The notes: generated from the letters alone by a model not told the origin. Positions 60,701-62,945 are shown, counted from the first letter of the stretch. The stretch is DNA of 64,000 nucleotides from Mauremys mutica (GCF_020497125.1 NC_059081.1:64004768-64068767), one strand, 5' to 3'. Made by a program: numbers and translations.

Positions 60701-62945
60701 CTTCAAATGGCAGATTTTTCTATCCCTCTTCTTATTTGTGCCACTTATATCTGCTGTGTTGTTTATGAGGTAGGGTCACAAAAATTGAACATATGATTTT
60801 GGATGATTTATGTCTTTTAATACATTTAAAAAGTAATTATGTATTTAATCTGTAATTTGTTAACACATCTCAGACGAGCTGTGTGGTTTATTGTGCTTGC
60901 ATTTTGCAGACAAGGCTGGATTTGGAAATAACTTCACCACAGTGGACAACAAGTCTACAGCCCAAAGTGTGGAAGGTATTATTGTCGGCGCCATGTTCAA
61001 GTCACTGATCACTCGCTGCGCTTCCACTACGCATGAACTGCATAGCCCTGAAAACCTGGTGAGGATTTAGGTGCAGGTTTTACAAGTTGAATTTCCTCTC
61101 TCCCTCATAAAGCAGCTGGGCTTGAAAATCAGAGCTCGATTCAATGAGACTTTATTGGCATAGCTAGCTAGACAAGTTTAAGAAAAAGACATATCCTTCA
61201 GGTGTTCGTCAGGGGCAAATCTGACCCAGCCAGTATAGGGTCATACACTTTGTTTGGTCTTTGATCCCCTGTGTTTTCAAATGGGGACTCCATTTGTTTA
61301 ATTGTGAATTTGACATTAATGAAAAGGAAAGACTAGTAGCACTAAACTGGAGCCAGGAATAATGGGCTAGATCCCCACCTGGGGTAAATCAGAGTAGTTC
61401 CATTGCCTTCAGTGGAGATATGCCGGTTTACATGAGCTGGATGTGACCCCGTTCTGGTAGGTGCTGTGCAAGCTTCCTGAGTACAGTCCTACTAAGGTAA
61501 CTCAGTCCTAACCTGCAGTACCTCTGTATTTCTCTCTTGGAACTCTCTTAGCACAGGCTGCCAATCGTACTGAACTAATGTTTAGCTTTGGGAAGAGGGC
61601 AGACATCTACTAGGGGCTCAATTAGGACCAACGGCTATACTTTTGCTTGAGAAGATGTATGCCTTTCCAGAGGTGAAGAGGTAGGTAGTTGAGACCCCAA
61701 TTCAGGAAGGTATGTAAGCACATGTCTAACTTCAAACATGTGAGTAGACTGCATAGTGCCTACTACACACTCTGTAAAGATGGTGGGCTAATGTGACAAG
61801 GCTACGTCTGGGATTTTCCTATTGTGGGACGACTTGCCTGCTTAAAGATGGGCATGTGCGTAAGTATCTTGTGGAATCAGGAGCTCAGTCAGGGCACCAG
61901 CTAGTCCGTCAACTAATCTGATGTTTGTAGAGGACTGGCCACAGTTCCACAGCTGGGATTTTCAGAATAGACTGAGGGCTCTCAAGAAAGCTCCTGAAAC
62001 AGAAGTTGGGTCCTTTGGAAGGTTCTCTCCTTCAGAACTAGGGCTGCCCTTTCCATACCAACTCCTCCCAGAGACTACAGTTATGCATGCAAATGTACTG
62101 AAGTGAAAAACAAAAAGCTAATTGTGGGAGTTAGACTGGTGAATGTATGAGTCATTCCTCTCCATTGTCATAATGTAATCCATTCAAATAATTAAGAAAA
62201 AATCTGAGATGCTGCATTTTTCAATAGGATTTTTCATGCCTTTTAAGATTATGGGTTAGATGAATGGGTAAAAAAGGCTTCAAATCATCTTCACAGCTCC
62301 CAGATCCTCTGATCCAGAAGCCCTGGCATAATTTAAAACAGCCTTTGTCCAGTACAGTATATGCATTGATGTGAGGGTCAGCTGCAAACTTGCCTTAGTT
62401 AAATTATTTCTTCGCAGCCCCCTGCTCCACCTTTAATAATGATGTTAATTTAAAAACTAGTCATATACACCATCAAGCAGATCACTAACTCATAGATTAC
62501 ATTATCAAAAGAGTTTGCCACAGATAGTTACAGAGTCTCTTAGCTGGCTCCTGGATTGACTTTCCTCTTACAAAGAGAAACATTTGACCTTAATGAGAAA
62601 ACATAAACCTGTAAGTAAAGAGCCGCTCAGACAACAGCTGACACAATTATTGAGATATGCAGTTCTTCATGATCTAGTGCATCACCCTGGCTGTATACAA
62701 AAGGAATATATGTTTCCCTCCCTGCTTGTATGCAAACTGAGTAACACAGCTCTCTCTCTCTCCTTTGTTATTCAGGGATTGTACTGTGACATCCGGCAAT
62801 TGGTCCAGTTTATCAAGGAGGCTCATGGGAATGTTTTTAGAAGGGTGGCACTGAGTGCCCTTTTGGACAGTGCTGAAAAGTTAATTCCGGGGAAGAAAAC
62901 AGACGAAACAACCGAGCAGGATCTGAAACCCCCGGGGAGCAAAAA
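9392..62945 (+). CDS. UNC80: UNC80, NALCN channel complex subunit: 17 joined 5' exons, partial
   Basis: Gene-level entry for the exons listed separately below. UNC80 is a very large cytosolic helical-repeat scaffold. With UNC79 and the pore subunit NALCN it forms the neuronal sodium-leak channel complex that sets resting excitability (established knowledge). Joining 9392-9483, 10644-10692, 23444-23600, 25719-26017, 29778-29901, 32349-32422, 33252-33391, 38121-38382, 44382-44516, 45595-45817, 46623-46763, 49983-50251, 53391-53768, 54854-55000, 59510-59657, 60910-61058 and 62776-62945 gives one uninterrupted frame of 985 codons plus 2 bases. The product matches remembered mammalian UNC80 nearly residue for residue, for example [20 protein letters not shown] across the exon 2/3 junction. 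Every intron is GT-AG. No frameshift or premature stop is seen, so the gene looks functional. The remaining two thirds of the protein is encoded beyond the window. The 5' UTR limit cannot be read from sequence. Confidence 0.97.
9484..10643 (+). other. UNC80 intron 1
   Basis: 1160 bp. The first ~240 bp are the tail of the CpG island, followed by a CR1 fragment. 10110-10600 is AT-rich with nothing recognisable. It ends in a T-rich tract and TTTTTAG. Confidence 0.9.
9938..10110 (-). mobile_element. CR1-type LINE 3' fragment, antisense
   Basis: The TCATAGACTTCAAGGTCAGA...CTCCTGCA order is the antisense of a CR1-family 3' region as found across turtle genomes. It lacks a coding frame and is older than the copies at 20082 and 51890. 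Confidence 0.65.
10644..10692 (+). CDS. UNC80: UNC80 exon 2 (residues 31-47)
   Basis: A 49-base exon between a TTTTTAG acceptor and a GTATGT donor. It completes the split Ser31 codon and encodes [17 protein letters not shown]. It is too short to stand out as an open reading frame and was found by frame continuity and family similarity. Confidence 0.95.
11339..11598. mobile_element. Harbinger-like hairpin element, GGGTATGTCTACAC type
   Basis: 260 bp with inverted termini GGGTATGTCTACACTGCGAT and GCAGTGTAGACATACCC. Internally it pairs TGTCAGCTGACT-type and GGGCTTGG/GAGCCC-type segments. The same family recurs at 37744 and, as a half copy, at 23690. Superfamily is inferred from terminus type; the flanking 3-mers (TGA, TTG) do not give a clear duplication. 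Confidence 0.7.
11845..11955 (-). mobile_element. tRNA-derived SINE, antisense
   Basis: The complement carries GTATGGCCTAGTGGTCTGAA, the tRNA-like head, then GAGATCAGGAGATCTGCATT. Reads as the reverse of the SINE at 2272. Confidence 0.65.
12328..13095. repeat. Possible hAT-type DNA transposon relic
   Basis: Starts CAGGGTGGATTGATTTAAAT, a terminus I associate with turtle DNA transposons. The body is AT-rich and non-coding. The right terminus was not identified, so the end coordinate is a guess. Confidence 0.3.
14030..16500 (-). pseudogene. Decayed L1-type LINE ORF2, antisense
   Basis: Read on the minus strand, the order is that of an L1-clade ORF2. At about 16500-16250 is an endonuclease start resembling the [12 protein letters not shown] pattern, followed by a TDTEGRF-like block. 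At 16092-15907 is reverse-transcriptase text ([20 protein letters not shown], then HPHQSGLI). At 15802-15422 is the palm and thumb ([38 protein letters not shown]). At 15325-15131 is [15 protein letters not shown], and a C-terminal remnant runs to about 14036. The catalytic YADD box is degraded (DADN), and frames are broken by stops and a gap near 16130. Certainly inactive. Confidence 0.75.
16072..16130 (-). mobile_element. Penelope-type 3' tail fragment, antisense
   Basis: Carries the complement of the AGACTAACACGGCTACCCCTCT tail seen at 27011-27030, and AAGGTGCCACA. It sits between the endonuclease and RT remnants of the L1-type LINE, so it inserted into it. Confidence 0.6.
17332..17631. 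mobile_element. Harbinger-like CpG-rich hairpin element, TTCGAA subtype
   Basis: 300 bp, flanked by TTA on both sides (17329-17331 and 17632-17634), with termini GGGTAGGTCCATACT and the complement of AGTGTAGACCAGGCC. It contains three hairpins: around GACGCGAT/ATTGCGTC, around CCACCACCGCGAACGGCGGTGG, and CTTCAGCTACG/CGTAGCTGAAG. About nine TCGA cores occur, as GTCGAC or TTCGAA/TTCGAC. G+C and CpG are far above the flanks. Superfamily (PIF/Harbinger) is inferred from the 3-bp TWA duplication. Confidence 0.75.
17949..18365. mobile_element. hAT element, non-autonomous (CAGGGGTGGCCAACCTG)
   Basis: 417 bp with ends CAGGGGTGGCCAACCTGTG and GGTTGGCGGCCCCTG. The 8-bp target duplication is CCTTACAG (17941-17948) / CTTTACAG (18366-18373), one mismatch. 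Same family as 43663-44321. No transposase frame. Confidence 0.85.
20082..21377 (-). mobile_element. CR1 LINE, 5'-truncated, with open RT frame
   Basis: On the minus strand a 394-codon frame (21351-20167) runs without interruption from mid reverse transcriptase to the natural C-terminus. Visible blocks are [53 protein letters not shown], the catalytic FADDTKLGG, and the CR1 C-terminal [18 protein letters not shown] and [14 protein letters not shown]. The 3' end (low coordinate) is the GATTCTATGATTCTATC terminus. The endonuclease and ORF1 are absent, so it is dead on arrival but young. No target duplication is seen, as is usual for CR1. Confidence 0.92.
23018..23130. repeat. Palindromic short repeat (GTGTAAATCTGGAG type)
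   Basis: GGTGTAAATCTGGAGCAGCC and its near-complement ACTCCAGATTTATACCAGC flank a TTGACTTCAAC core. One of several short hairpin repeats with a CATTGACTTCAATGG-like centre. Confidence 0.65.
23444..23600 (+). CDS. UNC80: UNC80 exon 3 (residues 48-99)
   Basis: Follows a long polypyrimidine tract ending in TTCTTAG. It encodes the helical [10 protein letters not shown]...[17 protein letters not shown] region through SNRNKL and ends with one base of the Gly100 codon (donor GTTGGT at 23601). This is part of the N-terminal helical domain conserved throughout the UNC80 family. It lies after the 12.7-kb intron 2. Confidence 0.96.
23690..23826. mobile_element. Partial Harbinger-like element (GGGTATGTCTACAC type)
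   Basis: Right half only: GAGCCCAGGCTCCAGCCTGA... to TGTAGTGTAGACATACCC. It matches the right part of 37744-38015. Confidence 0.6.
25206..25280. repeat. Palindromic short repeat (GGCCTGATCCAAAGCCCA type)
   Basis: GGGCCTGATCCAAAGCCCAC pairs with a degenerate right arm ending GGCTTTGCA across a CACTGATGTCAGT centre. The same type lies at 31466-31548 and 58320-58405. Confidence 0.6.
25590..25665. repeat. Palindromic short repeat (GAGATTTTCAAAGC type)
   Basis: GTGAGATTTTCAAAGCTACA and GCAGCTTTGAAAATCTCC form inverted arms around GAATTTGGGTGCCCAATTC. Confidence 0.65.
25719..26017 (+). CDS. UNC80: UNC80 exon 4 (residues 100-199)
   Basis: Acceptor CCTTTCAG, donor GTAAGT. It encodes [20 protein letters not shown], then an acidic/Ser-Gly linker with [14 protein letters not shown] and an EEEENNRR patch, and ends in the hydrophobic helix [16 protein letters not shown]. 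The linker between residues about 120 and 165 is the variable part of this exon relative to remembered mammalian sequence (for example [14 protein letters not shown] here). The hydrophobic run is a packing helix rather than an assigned membrane segment. Confidence 0.96.
26188..27500 (-). pseudogene. Old CR1 LINE copy, antisense, broken frames
   Basis: 3' terminus at the low-coordinate end (antisense of GGTTCTATGATTCTATT). Minus-strand pieces of RT and C-terminus are spread over three broken frames (27439-26999, 26895-26611, 26687-26379), with a diverged [16 protein letters not shown] block and KFVDNTN in place of the FADDTKL box. Clearly older than the copy at 20082. It is interrupted at 26821-27031 by a hairpin element with a 13-bp duplication. 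Confidence 0.85.
26821..27031 (+). mobile_element. Penelope-type hairpin insertion inside CR1
   Basis: 211 bp inserted into the old CR1, with a perfect 13-bp target duplication GTTGTTGATTATG (26808-26820 and 27032-27044). The first 175 bp are two perfectly complementary 79-nt arms (26821-26899 and 26917-26995) around a 17-nt spacer. A unique tail follows, ending AACACGGCTACCCCTCTG. The inverted-LTR-like layout and tail resemble Penelope-like elements of turtles; this family name is from memory. Confidence 0.8.
27546..27743. mobile_element. Harbinger-like CpG-rich hairpin element, TTCGAA subtype, internally deleted
   Basis: 198 bp flanked by TAA on both sides (27543-27545 and 27744-27746), termini GGGTAGGTCTATACTTACC and GTAGTGTAGACCAGGCC. 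It keeps the first two hairpin modules of 17332-17631, including the intact stem TTCGAACTATCGCGTC / GACGCGATAGTTCGAA, and lacks the CTTCAGCTACG module. Confidence 0.8.
28860..28980 (-). repeat. SINE/LINE 3' tail fragment, antisense
   Basis: A degraded GGGTGCTCTGTCATACAAAT...CCCAAAGAGGTCACAAAC pattern equivalent to the GCGCTGTACAAAC...CCCCAAAGAGCTTACAATC tail seen at 36060-36146. Confidence 0.45.
29088..29206. repeat. Long imperfect palindrome (CCTGCAAAGATTTAC type)
   Basis: GTCCTGCAAAGATTTACCTG...GTGTAACTTTACTCATG pairs with CATGAGTAAAGTTACACAC...AAATCTTTGCAG around a CCATTGACATCAATAGG centre. A well-preserved ~118-bp hairpin. Related copies lie at 37215, 41881, 54470, 58620 and 61690. Confidence 0.75.
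29778..29901 (+). CDS. UNC80: UNC80 exon 5 (residues 200-240)
   Basis: Acceptor TTTCTAG, donor GTGCGT. It encodes [20 protein letters not shown], then a short loop and [12 protein letters not shown], and ends with the first base of the Ala241 codon. This closes the conserved N-terminal domain (roughly residues 15-230 in the family). Confidence 0.96.
30314..30516. mobile_element. Harbinger-like hairpin element (CTGGTCTAC type)
   Basis: Left end CCTGGTCTACCCATACAAGT, right end TGTGTGTAGACAAGCC. Internal TTTAAACTGGT/ACCAGTTTAAA segments are inverted. The 5' flanking 3-mer is TTA. Approximate boundaries. Confidence 0.6.
31466..31548. repeat. Near-perfect palindromic repeat (GATCCAAAGTCCA type)
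   Basis: GGGTCTGATCCAAAGTCCAC...GAGTCTCTTTCCACTG pairs with TTTCAGTGGGCTTTGGTTCAGGCCC. ~80 bp; same family as 25206. Confidence 0.7.
31564..32210. repeat. AT-rich dispersed repeat, unclassified
   Basis: The outer parts are rich in AAATGTTTC/GAAAATTT-like tracts, with a unique central block around 31780-32000. It resembles non-autonomous DNA elements also hinted at in 48510-48640 and 56054-56372. The 151-codon frame 31682-32137 has no coding signature I recognise. Confidence 0.35.
32349..32422 (+). CDS. UNC80: UNC80 exon 6 (residues 241-265)
   Basis: A 74-base exon: acceptor TATCCCAG, donor GTGGGT. It completes Ala241 and encodes [18 protein letters not shown] plus LDTGHTE, a hydrophilic Ser-rich linker. 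It is less conserved than its neighbours, but the pattern AKRSSP...CESPN...H.E matches mammalian UNC80 and the phases fit on both sides. Confidence 0.9.
32423..33251 (+). other. UNC80 intron 6
   Basis: 829 bp. Apart from a SINE tail (33050-33180) and the AT tract near 32880-32912, nothing is recognised. It ends in the unusual CCTAAG acceptor. Confidence 0.88.
33050..33180 (+). repeat. SINE/LINE 3' tail fragment, sense
   Basis: GTGTTTGCACAGTGTCTAGG...TTGGAGCCCCAATCCTGAT...TATAAATAATACTATTAT, the GTACAGCGCCTAGCACAATGG-type tail with its terminal AT repeats. Confidence 0.6.
33252..33391 (+). CDS. UNC80: UNC80 exon 7 (residues 266-311)
   Basis: Encodes [20 protein letters not shown], then [20 protein letters not shown], and ends RGPPLSR with a split Arg312 (AG). 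Donor GTACAG. The acceptor is a non-CAG site (CCTAAG) after an interrupted pyrimidine tract, so it is probably weak. The linker is Ser/Pro-rich and diverged from mammals in its first half, while [10 protein letters not shown] is well kept. It could be alternatively spliced: skipping exon 7 alone would shift the frame, because it is 140 bases long. Confidence 0.9.
34060..34145. repeat. Palindromic short repeat (CAGATTTTCAGAAGGGCTGAGC type)
   Basis: CCAGATTTTCAGAAGGGCTG and CTCAGCACTTTTGAAAATCTGACC are inverted around TCAGCTCCCATTAG. A common short hairpin repeat type. Confidence 0.6.
36020..36535 (-). repeat. Old SINE/LINE-derived repeat, split by a hairpin element
   Basis: 36020-36146 carries the antisense tail (CTGTTGTGCTAGGTGCTGTA...AACAGCTTACAATCTAA). 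It continues at 36411-36535 with GACAAGAGACAACAGATGGA, ATACAGACAGAC and AATGAGACAATATTGGTCAG. The two halves read as one repeat interrupted by the element at 36147-36410. Confidence 0.65.
36147..36410. mobile_element. Harbinger-like hairpin element inside a SINE/LINE repeat
   Basis: 264 bp flanked by TAA (36144-36146 and 36411-36413). It has inverted subterminal segments GTCTACATGAATATTTAGTT / AACTAACTGTTAATTTAGAC and a central pair CTAGCCTGC...GCAGGCTAG. It splits the repeat at 36020-36535. Confidence 0.7.
37215..37405. repeat. Degenerate palindromic repeat (AAGCACATGCTTAAC type)
   Basis: TAAGCACATGCTTAACT...ACTGGGGGCTTAAAGTTAAGCATATGCTTAAGTGC forms an imperfect hairpin. Same broad type as 29088. 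Confidence 0.55.
37744..38015. mobile_element. Harbinger-like hairpin element, GGGTATGTCTACAC type, complete
   Basis: 272 bp; left end GGGTATGTCTACACAGCAAT, right end ATTGCAGCATAGACCTGCC. Paired internal GTCAGCTGACTC / GTCAGCTGACCC and GGCTTGGGCTGGAGCC / GGCTCCAGCCTGAGCC modules. It ends 105 bp before UNC80 exon 8. Confidence 0.75.
38121..38382 (+). CDS. UNC80: UNC80 exon 8 (residues 312-399)
   Basis: Acceptor GGAACAG, donor GTAAGA. It completes Arg312 and encodes [20 protein letters not shown], a helical stretch VLRCLLQ...[17 protein letters not shown], then a proline-rich PEKPPEPE linker and [20 protein letters not shown]. Start and end phases join cleanly to exons 7 and 9. Confidence 0.97.
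38576..38628 (+). mobile_element. Penelope-type 3' tail fragment
   Basis: CAGATCCAGACTAACGCAGCTACCCCTCTGATAC-like tail (given here only as its key words AGACTAACGCAGCTACCCCT). Matches the tail of 26821-27031 and the antisense piece at 16072. Confidence 0.6.
39516..39644. mobile_element. Short hAT element with exact 8-bp duplication
   Basis: 129 bp, almost fully self-complementary: CAGTGGTTTTCAACC...GGTTGAAAACCACTG, with inner GTCTGCAGACCCCTAGGGTC pairing. Target duplication CTATACAG on both sides (39508-39515, 39645-39652). Confidence 0.9.
41110..41232 (+). repeat. SINE/LINE 3' tail fragment, sense
   Basis: TTGTGAGCTCTTCAGCGCAG...GTTTGTACAGTGCCTAGCAC, ending CCCAATACAAATAATA. The best-preserved tail of this type in the window. 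Confidence 0.7.
41270..41335 (-). repeat. Ancient SINE-body fragment
   Basis: GTGCCTTCCATCCACAAGGA followed by CCCAAGCACTTTGTAA, the CACTTT...GATCCCAAAGCGCTTT-type body. Confidence 0.45.
41881..42010. repeat. Long imperfect palindrome (GGCCCAGTCCTGC type)
   Basis: GGGCCCAGTCCTGCAAACAC and the right end GTGTAGGACTGGGCCT are inverted, with CCACTGACTTCAGTGGG at the centre. Same class as 29088. Confidence 0.7.
42538..42832. mobile_element. Harbinger-like CpG-rich hairpin element, ATCGAT subtype
   Basis: 295 bp, ends GGGCTGGTCTACACTA and TAGTGTAGACATAGCC; flanking 3-mers TCA/TAA. It contains seven ATCGAT palindromes. It has the same modules as 17332-17631 in inverted order: CTTCAGCTACG/CGTAGCTGAAG, CCACCGCCGTTCGCGGTGGTGG, and the TCGCGTC/GACGCGA stem. 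Here the stem is extended by GATCGATATA rather than by TTCGAACTA. High CpG. Confidence 0.78.
43027..43245. mobile_element. hAT element with exact 8-bp duplication (CAGTGGTTCTCAAACTTT)
   Basis: 219 bp, ends CAGTGGTTCTCAAACTTTTG and CCCAGTTTGAGAACCCTTG, flanked by CATTAATG at 43019-43026 and 43246-43253. No coding frame. Confidence 0.92.
43300..43490 (-). mobile_element. tRNA-derived SINE, antisense, full-length-like
   Basis: Body (CAAAGCACTTTATAAGGGAA...CTGCCCAAGCTCATACACTA) followed by the head in antisense: GAGTAGACTGCATGTCTCCT, GACTCCCAGTCCAGTGCACT. The order is body then tRNA head, as expected for the reverse strand. Confidence 0.65.
43663..44321. mobile_element. hAT element carrying a second, nested hAT element
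   Basis: Ends CAGGGGTGGCCAACCTGTGG and AGGTTGGCCACCCCTG. Target duplication ATTTAGTT (43655-43662) / ATTTATTT (44322-44329), one mismatch. Without the nested 44074-44289 insert and its duplication, it is colinear with 17949-18365. It ends 60 bp before UNC80 exon 9. Confidence 0.9.
44074..44289. mobile_element. Nested hAT element (CAGGGGCAGCTCCAGGCACC)
   Basis: 216 bp inside the hAT element at 43663. Ends CAGGGGCAGCTCCAGGCACC and CTAGAGCTGCCCCTG. Target duplication GCTTCTTC (44066-44073) / GCTCCTTC (44290-44297), one mismatch. GC-rich, with inverted GCCTTCGGCGGCTTGCCTG / CAGGCAAGCCGCCGAAGGC stems. Confidence 0.88.
44382..44516 (+). CDS. UNC80: UNC80 exon 9 (residues 400-444)
   Basis: A 135-base, phase 0-0 exon. 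It encodes [34 protein letters not shown] and [11 protein letters not shown]. Acceptor GTGAAG (AAG type), donor GTGAGT. It begins 60 bases after the nested hAT insertion at 43663-44321, so a transposon sits very close to the branch-point region. Confidence 0.96.
44517..45594 (+). other. UNC80 intron 9
   Basis: 1078 bp, containing the hAT element at 45141. The rest (44520-45130) is AT-rich without recognised content, apart from a short CATTGAAATCAATGG-like palindrome near 44735-44765. Confidence 0.9.
45141..45384. mobile_element. hAT element with poly(A)-rich tandem core
   Basis: 244 bp, ends CAGGGCCGGCTCTAGCTTTT and GCTGGAGCCGGCCCTG, with an exact 8-bp duplication CCCTCCCA (45133-45140, 45385-45392). 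The core is a tandem unit of GCCGCCCGAACTGCCGAAGC followed by long A runs. It yields artefactual Lys-rich or Phe-rich frames. Confidence 0.9.
45595..45817 (+). CDS. UNC80: UNC80 exon 10 (residues 445-518)
   Basis: Strong acceptor (CTTCTGCAG) after a pyrimidine tract, donor GTGACT. It encodes [20 protein letters not shown], a basic patch [13 protein letters not shown], the acidic-Ser block [20 protein letters not shown] and GGWQTAIL, and ends in one base of Gly519. The basic/Ser-rich composition suggests a phosphorylatable regulatory linker (inference). Confidence 0.97.
45818..46622 (+). other. UNC80 intron 10
   Basis: 805 bp. The Harbinger-like element at 46232 is the only recognised feature. 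Confidence 0.9.
46232..46485. mobile_element. Harbinger-like hairpin element (GGCTATGTCTAC type)
   Basis: 254 bp, ends GGCTATGTCTACGCTATAGA and CTAGTGTAGACAAAGCC; flanking TCA/TAA as for the element at 42538. Internal CAGCAGAAGAGCGTCTCCTGCTG stem. Confidence 0.7.
46623..46763 (+). CDS. UNC80: UNC80 exon 11 (residues 519-565)
   Basis: Acceptor CATCCTAG, donor GTGTGT. It completes Gly519 and encodes [20 protein letters not shown] followed by the His/Ser-rich [20 protein letters not shown] and ENTVKE. A hydrophilic, probably disordered segment before the next folded block. Confidence 0.96.
47691..48007. mobile_element. Tigger/pogo-type non-autonomous DNA transposon
   Basis: 317 bp, ends CAGTAGAACCCCAGAGTTAT and GTAACTCTGAGGTTCTGCTG, flanked by TA on each side (47689-47690, 48008-48009), as expected for Tc1/mariner-pogo elements. 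Subterminal GAGTTATGAAC is repeated. No transposase. Confidence 0.85.
48050..48235 (-). mobile_element. tRNA-derived SINE, antisense
   Basis: GAGAGGCTATGTGACTTGTC...GTCAGTAGCAGCACAG...GAATCCAGGTTGCCCAAGTT...CCCTAACTACTGGGTCATCC, which is the reverse of head plus body. Confidence 0.65.
48510..48640. repeat. AT-rich dispersed repeat fragment (AGAGCTGGCCAAAA type)
   Basis: Starts AGAGCTGGCCAAAAAGTTTA and ends TGTCCTTCACCCAGCCCT. Similar in layout to 56054-56372. Confidence 0.4.
49983..50251 (+). CDS. UNC80: UNC80 exon 12 (residues 566-655)
   Basis: Acceptor GTCTTACAG, donor GTAATT. It encodes the highly conserved folded block [60 protein letters not shown] and [13 protein letters not shown]. 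Only a few substitutions from mammalian UNC80 are apparent. Confidence 0.97.
50830..50970 (-). mobile_element. Ancient tRNA-derived (MIR/CORE-like) SINE, antisense
   Basis: GGAAGTGACTTGCCCAGGTT, ACACAGTAAGTCAGTGGCAG, ATTAGAACCCAAGTCTCCTG and CCAGTAGACCATGAGTC follow the MIR-like order on the reverse strand. Confidence 0.7.
51200..51889 (+). pseudogene. L2-type LINE, RT segment (5' part, before CR1 insert)
   Basis: Broken plus-strand frames give [18 protein letters not shown] text (around 51340-51390), [12 protein letters not shown] around the catalytic ADD (about 51440-51475) and [14 protein letters not shown] (about 51560-51600). This is the order of L2/Rex-type RTs rather than CR1. Frameshifted and stopped throughout. 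Confidence 0.7.
51890..52781 (+). mobile_element. CR1 LINE, 5'-truncated, sense, nested in L2-type LINE
   Basis: The frame is open from [16 protein letters not shown] through the CR1 C-terminus to the stop at 52694-52696, then 3' UTR ending GAGATTCTATGATTCTA. Nearly identical to the antisense copy at 20082 over the shared part, so it inserted recently. It begins exactly at the FADD region (severe 5' truncation). The L2-type sequence continues on its far side. Confidence 0.92.
52782..53345 (+). pseudogene. L2-type LINE, 3' part (after CR1 insert)
   Basis: Continues the L2 C-terminus: text like [20 protein letters not shown] appears around 52823-52885 and FKALHG-type sequence follows (CACTTTCAAGGCCCTTCATA). 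The 3' end near 53300-53345 (GGCTCCTATGCGCCATGGTA, ATACAAATATGA) is the same tail type as the SINE tails at 41110 and 33050. Confidence 0.65.
53391..53768 (+). CDS. UNC80: UNC80 exon 13 (residues 656-781), with poly-glycine tract
   Basis: Phase 0-0 exon: acceptor TTTCTCTAG, donor GTATGT. The first 40 residues form conserved helices ([40 protein letters not shown]). A charged linker with KSENKENES follows. Residues about 740-770 (53643-53735) are a glycine-rich tract with 24 Gly, encoded by GGN repeats. The exon ends [11 protein letters not shown]. The tract is also Gly-rich in mammals but is length-variable. Reading it in another frame gives an artefactual Glu/Val-rich peptide. Confidence 0.97.
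53828..53856. repeat. (GT)n microsatellite
   Basis: Interrupted GT run immediately downstream of exon 13. Confidence 0.85.
54186..54400 (-). mobile_element. tRNA-derived SINE with tail, antisense, near full length
   Basis: Starts with the AT-rich tail and CACATAGATGCTCCCACATT...GAGGCACTGTGCAAAC, continues AGAATCTAATGAGACAAGAC, and ends with the antisense head GAACCCAGATCTCATGACTC...CCTTATCCACTAGATGACA. The most complete copy of this SINE in the window. Confidence 0.75.
54455..54585. repeat. Palindromic short repeat (TAGTCCCATGGATTTCAGTGGGACTA)
   Basis: ATGAGTAGTCCCATGG and CAGTGGGACTACTTTA form an inverted pair inside a larger degenerate palindrome of the 29088 class. Confidence 0.6.
54854..55000 (+). 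CDS. UNC80: UNC80 exon 14 (residues 782-830)
   Basis: A 147-base, phase 0-0 exon: acceptor GCTCTTAG, donor GTAAGA. It encodes [40 protein letters not shown] and LRHQVFQEN. Very highly conserved. Confidence 0.97.
55285..55437. mobile_element. Degraded Harbinger-like hairpin element
   Basis: Left GCCCTAGCGTGGACATACTG, right TCTGTAAGTGTAGACAAGCC, with GTGTAGAC-type ends and internal ACTGGTGCAGCATGGCTAC. Boundaries approximate. Confidence 0.5.
56054..56372. mobile_element. AT-rich DNA element with CTAGAGCTG termini
   Basis: About 319 bp. The left end CTAGAGCTGAGCGAATAATT and right end AATTGCCCAGCTCTAG are inverted. The interior has TTTCGAACCAAAAT / AAATGAAACATTTC tracts. TCAAG occurs next to both ends, but a true duplication is unclear. 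Confidence 0.6.
56735..57035 (-). mobile_element. Antisense SINE split by a short palindromic element
   Basis: SINE body at 56735-56765 (TATTGCCCCTATTTAACAGA) resumes at about 56955-57035 (TGACATGCCCAGTTTTACAC...GCCAGGGATGGAACAC). Between them lies a hairpin with GGTCCAGATTTTTAAAGGTA at the left and TTTTAAAAATTAAGGCC at the right, with CTAAG/CTAA next to both junctions. Confidence 0.6.
57197..57746. mobile_element. hAT element hosting a related nested hAT element
   Basis: 550 bp in total, ends CAAGGGTGGCTCAAAG and GGAGCTGCCCCAT, with an exact 8-bp duplication GGCATAGG (57189-57196, 57747-57754). Very GC-rich, with GCCGCCGCAAGCACGGCAGT-type internal sequence. Contains the complete insertion 57404-57701. 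Confidence 0.85.
57404..57701. mobile_element. Nested hAT element (CAGGGTCGGCTCTAGC)
   Basis: 298 bp, ends CAGGGTCGGCTCTAGC and GCCTGGAGCCGCCGCTG, with an exact 8-bp duplication GCCCCAGG (57396-57403, 57702-57709). Its left part (TTTTTTGCCGC.CCAAGCACGG) is close to its host, so the two are relatives. Confidence 0.88.
58320..58405. repeat. Palindromic short repeat (GGCCTGATCCAAAGAC type)
   Basis: GGCCTGATCCAAAGAC and TTGGATCAGGCCTTA are inverted around an AATGGGAGCC/CTTTCCCTTGG centre. Confidence 0.65.
58620..58740. repeat. Palindromic repeat (CCTGATCCAGCAAAACACTTA type)
   Basis: GCCCTGATCCAGCAAAACAC...TTTAAGCATGTGAAG versus GGGACATGCTTAATGTTCAG...AGTGCCTTGCAGATCTGGGG. Same class as 29088. 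Confidence 0.65.
59510..59657 (+). CDS. UNC80: UNC80 exon 15 (residues 831-879)
   Basis: Acceptor TCTTCACAG, donor GTAAGT. It encodes [40 protein letters not shown] and GFCMEPVTD, ending in one base of Asn880. A helical-repeat segment. Confidence 0.97.
59658..60909 (+). other. UNC80 intron 15
   Basis: 1252 bp. 60330-60840 is probably a CR1-type relic; the remainder shows nothing. Confidence 0.9.
60330..60840 (-). mobile_element. Probable old CR1-family LINE relic, antisense
   Basis: Complement reading at about 60520-60600 resembles the CR1 motif RTRG.SLKL.QGKFKLD.RKNFF (seen as a degraded [21 protein letters not shown]). The following text TCAATCTCTCTTCAAATGGC parallels the antisense CR1 'CTCTCCTCATAAGTC' block. 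Very diverged. Confidence 0.4.
60910..61058 (+). CDS. UNC80: UNC80 exon 16 (residues 880-929)
   Basis: Acceptor TTTTGCAG, donor GTGAGG. It completes Asn880 and encodes [40 protein letters not shown] and HELHSPENL. Phase 0 at the end joins to exon 17. Confidence 0.97.
61059..62775 (+). other. UNC80 intron 16
   Basis: 1717 bp. Contains palindromic fragments at 61370-61445 and 61690-61880. 61900-62770 has nothing recognised. The pyrimidine-rich CTCTCTCTCTCC tract leads to the TTATTCAG acceptor. Confidence 0.9.
61370..61445. repeat. Palindromic short repeat (GGGGTAAATCAGAGTAG type)
   Basis: TGGGGTAAATCAGAGTAGTT, a CCATTGCCTTCAGTGG centre and CCGGTTTACATGAGCTGGAT form a degenerate hairpin of the 23018 type. 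Confidence 0.55.
62776..62945 (+). CDS. UNC80: UNC80 exon 17 (residues 930-985), last exon in window
   Basis: Acceptor TTATTCAG. It encodes [40 protein letters not shown] and [16 protein letters not shown]. The donor is GTTTGT at 62946, leaving two bases (AA) of a Lys/Asn codon. Reading past the donor gives 17 more codons (VSGRDLCLND...) to a stop at 62995-62997. That is read-through into the intron, because family similarity stops exactly at the donor. Confidence 0.95.
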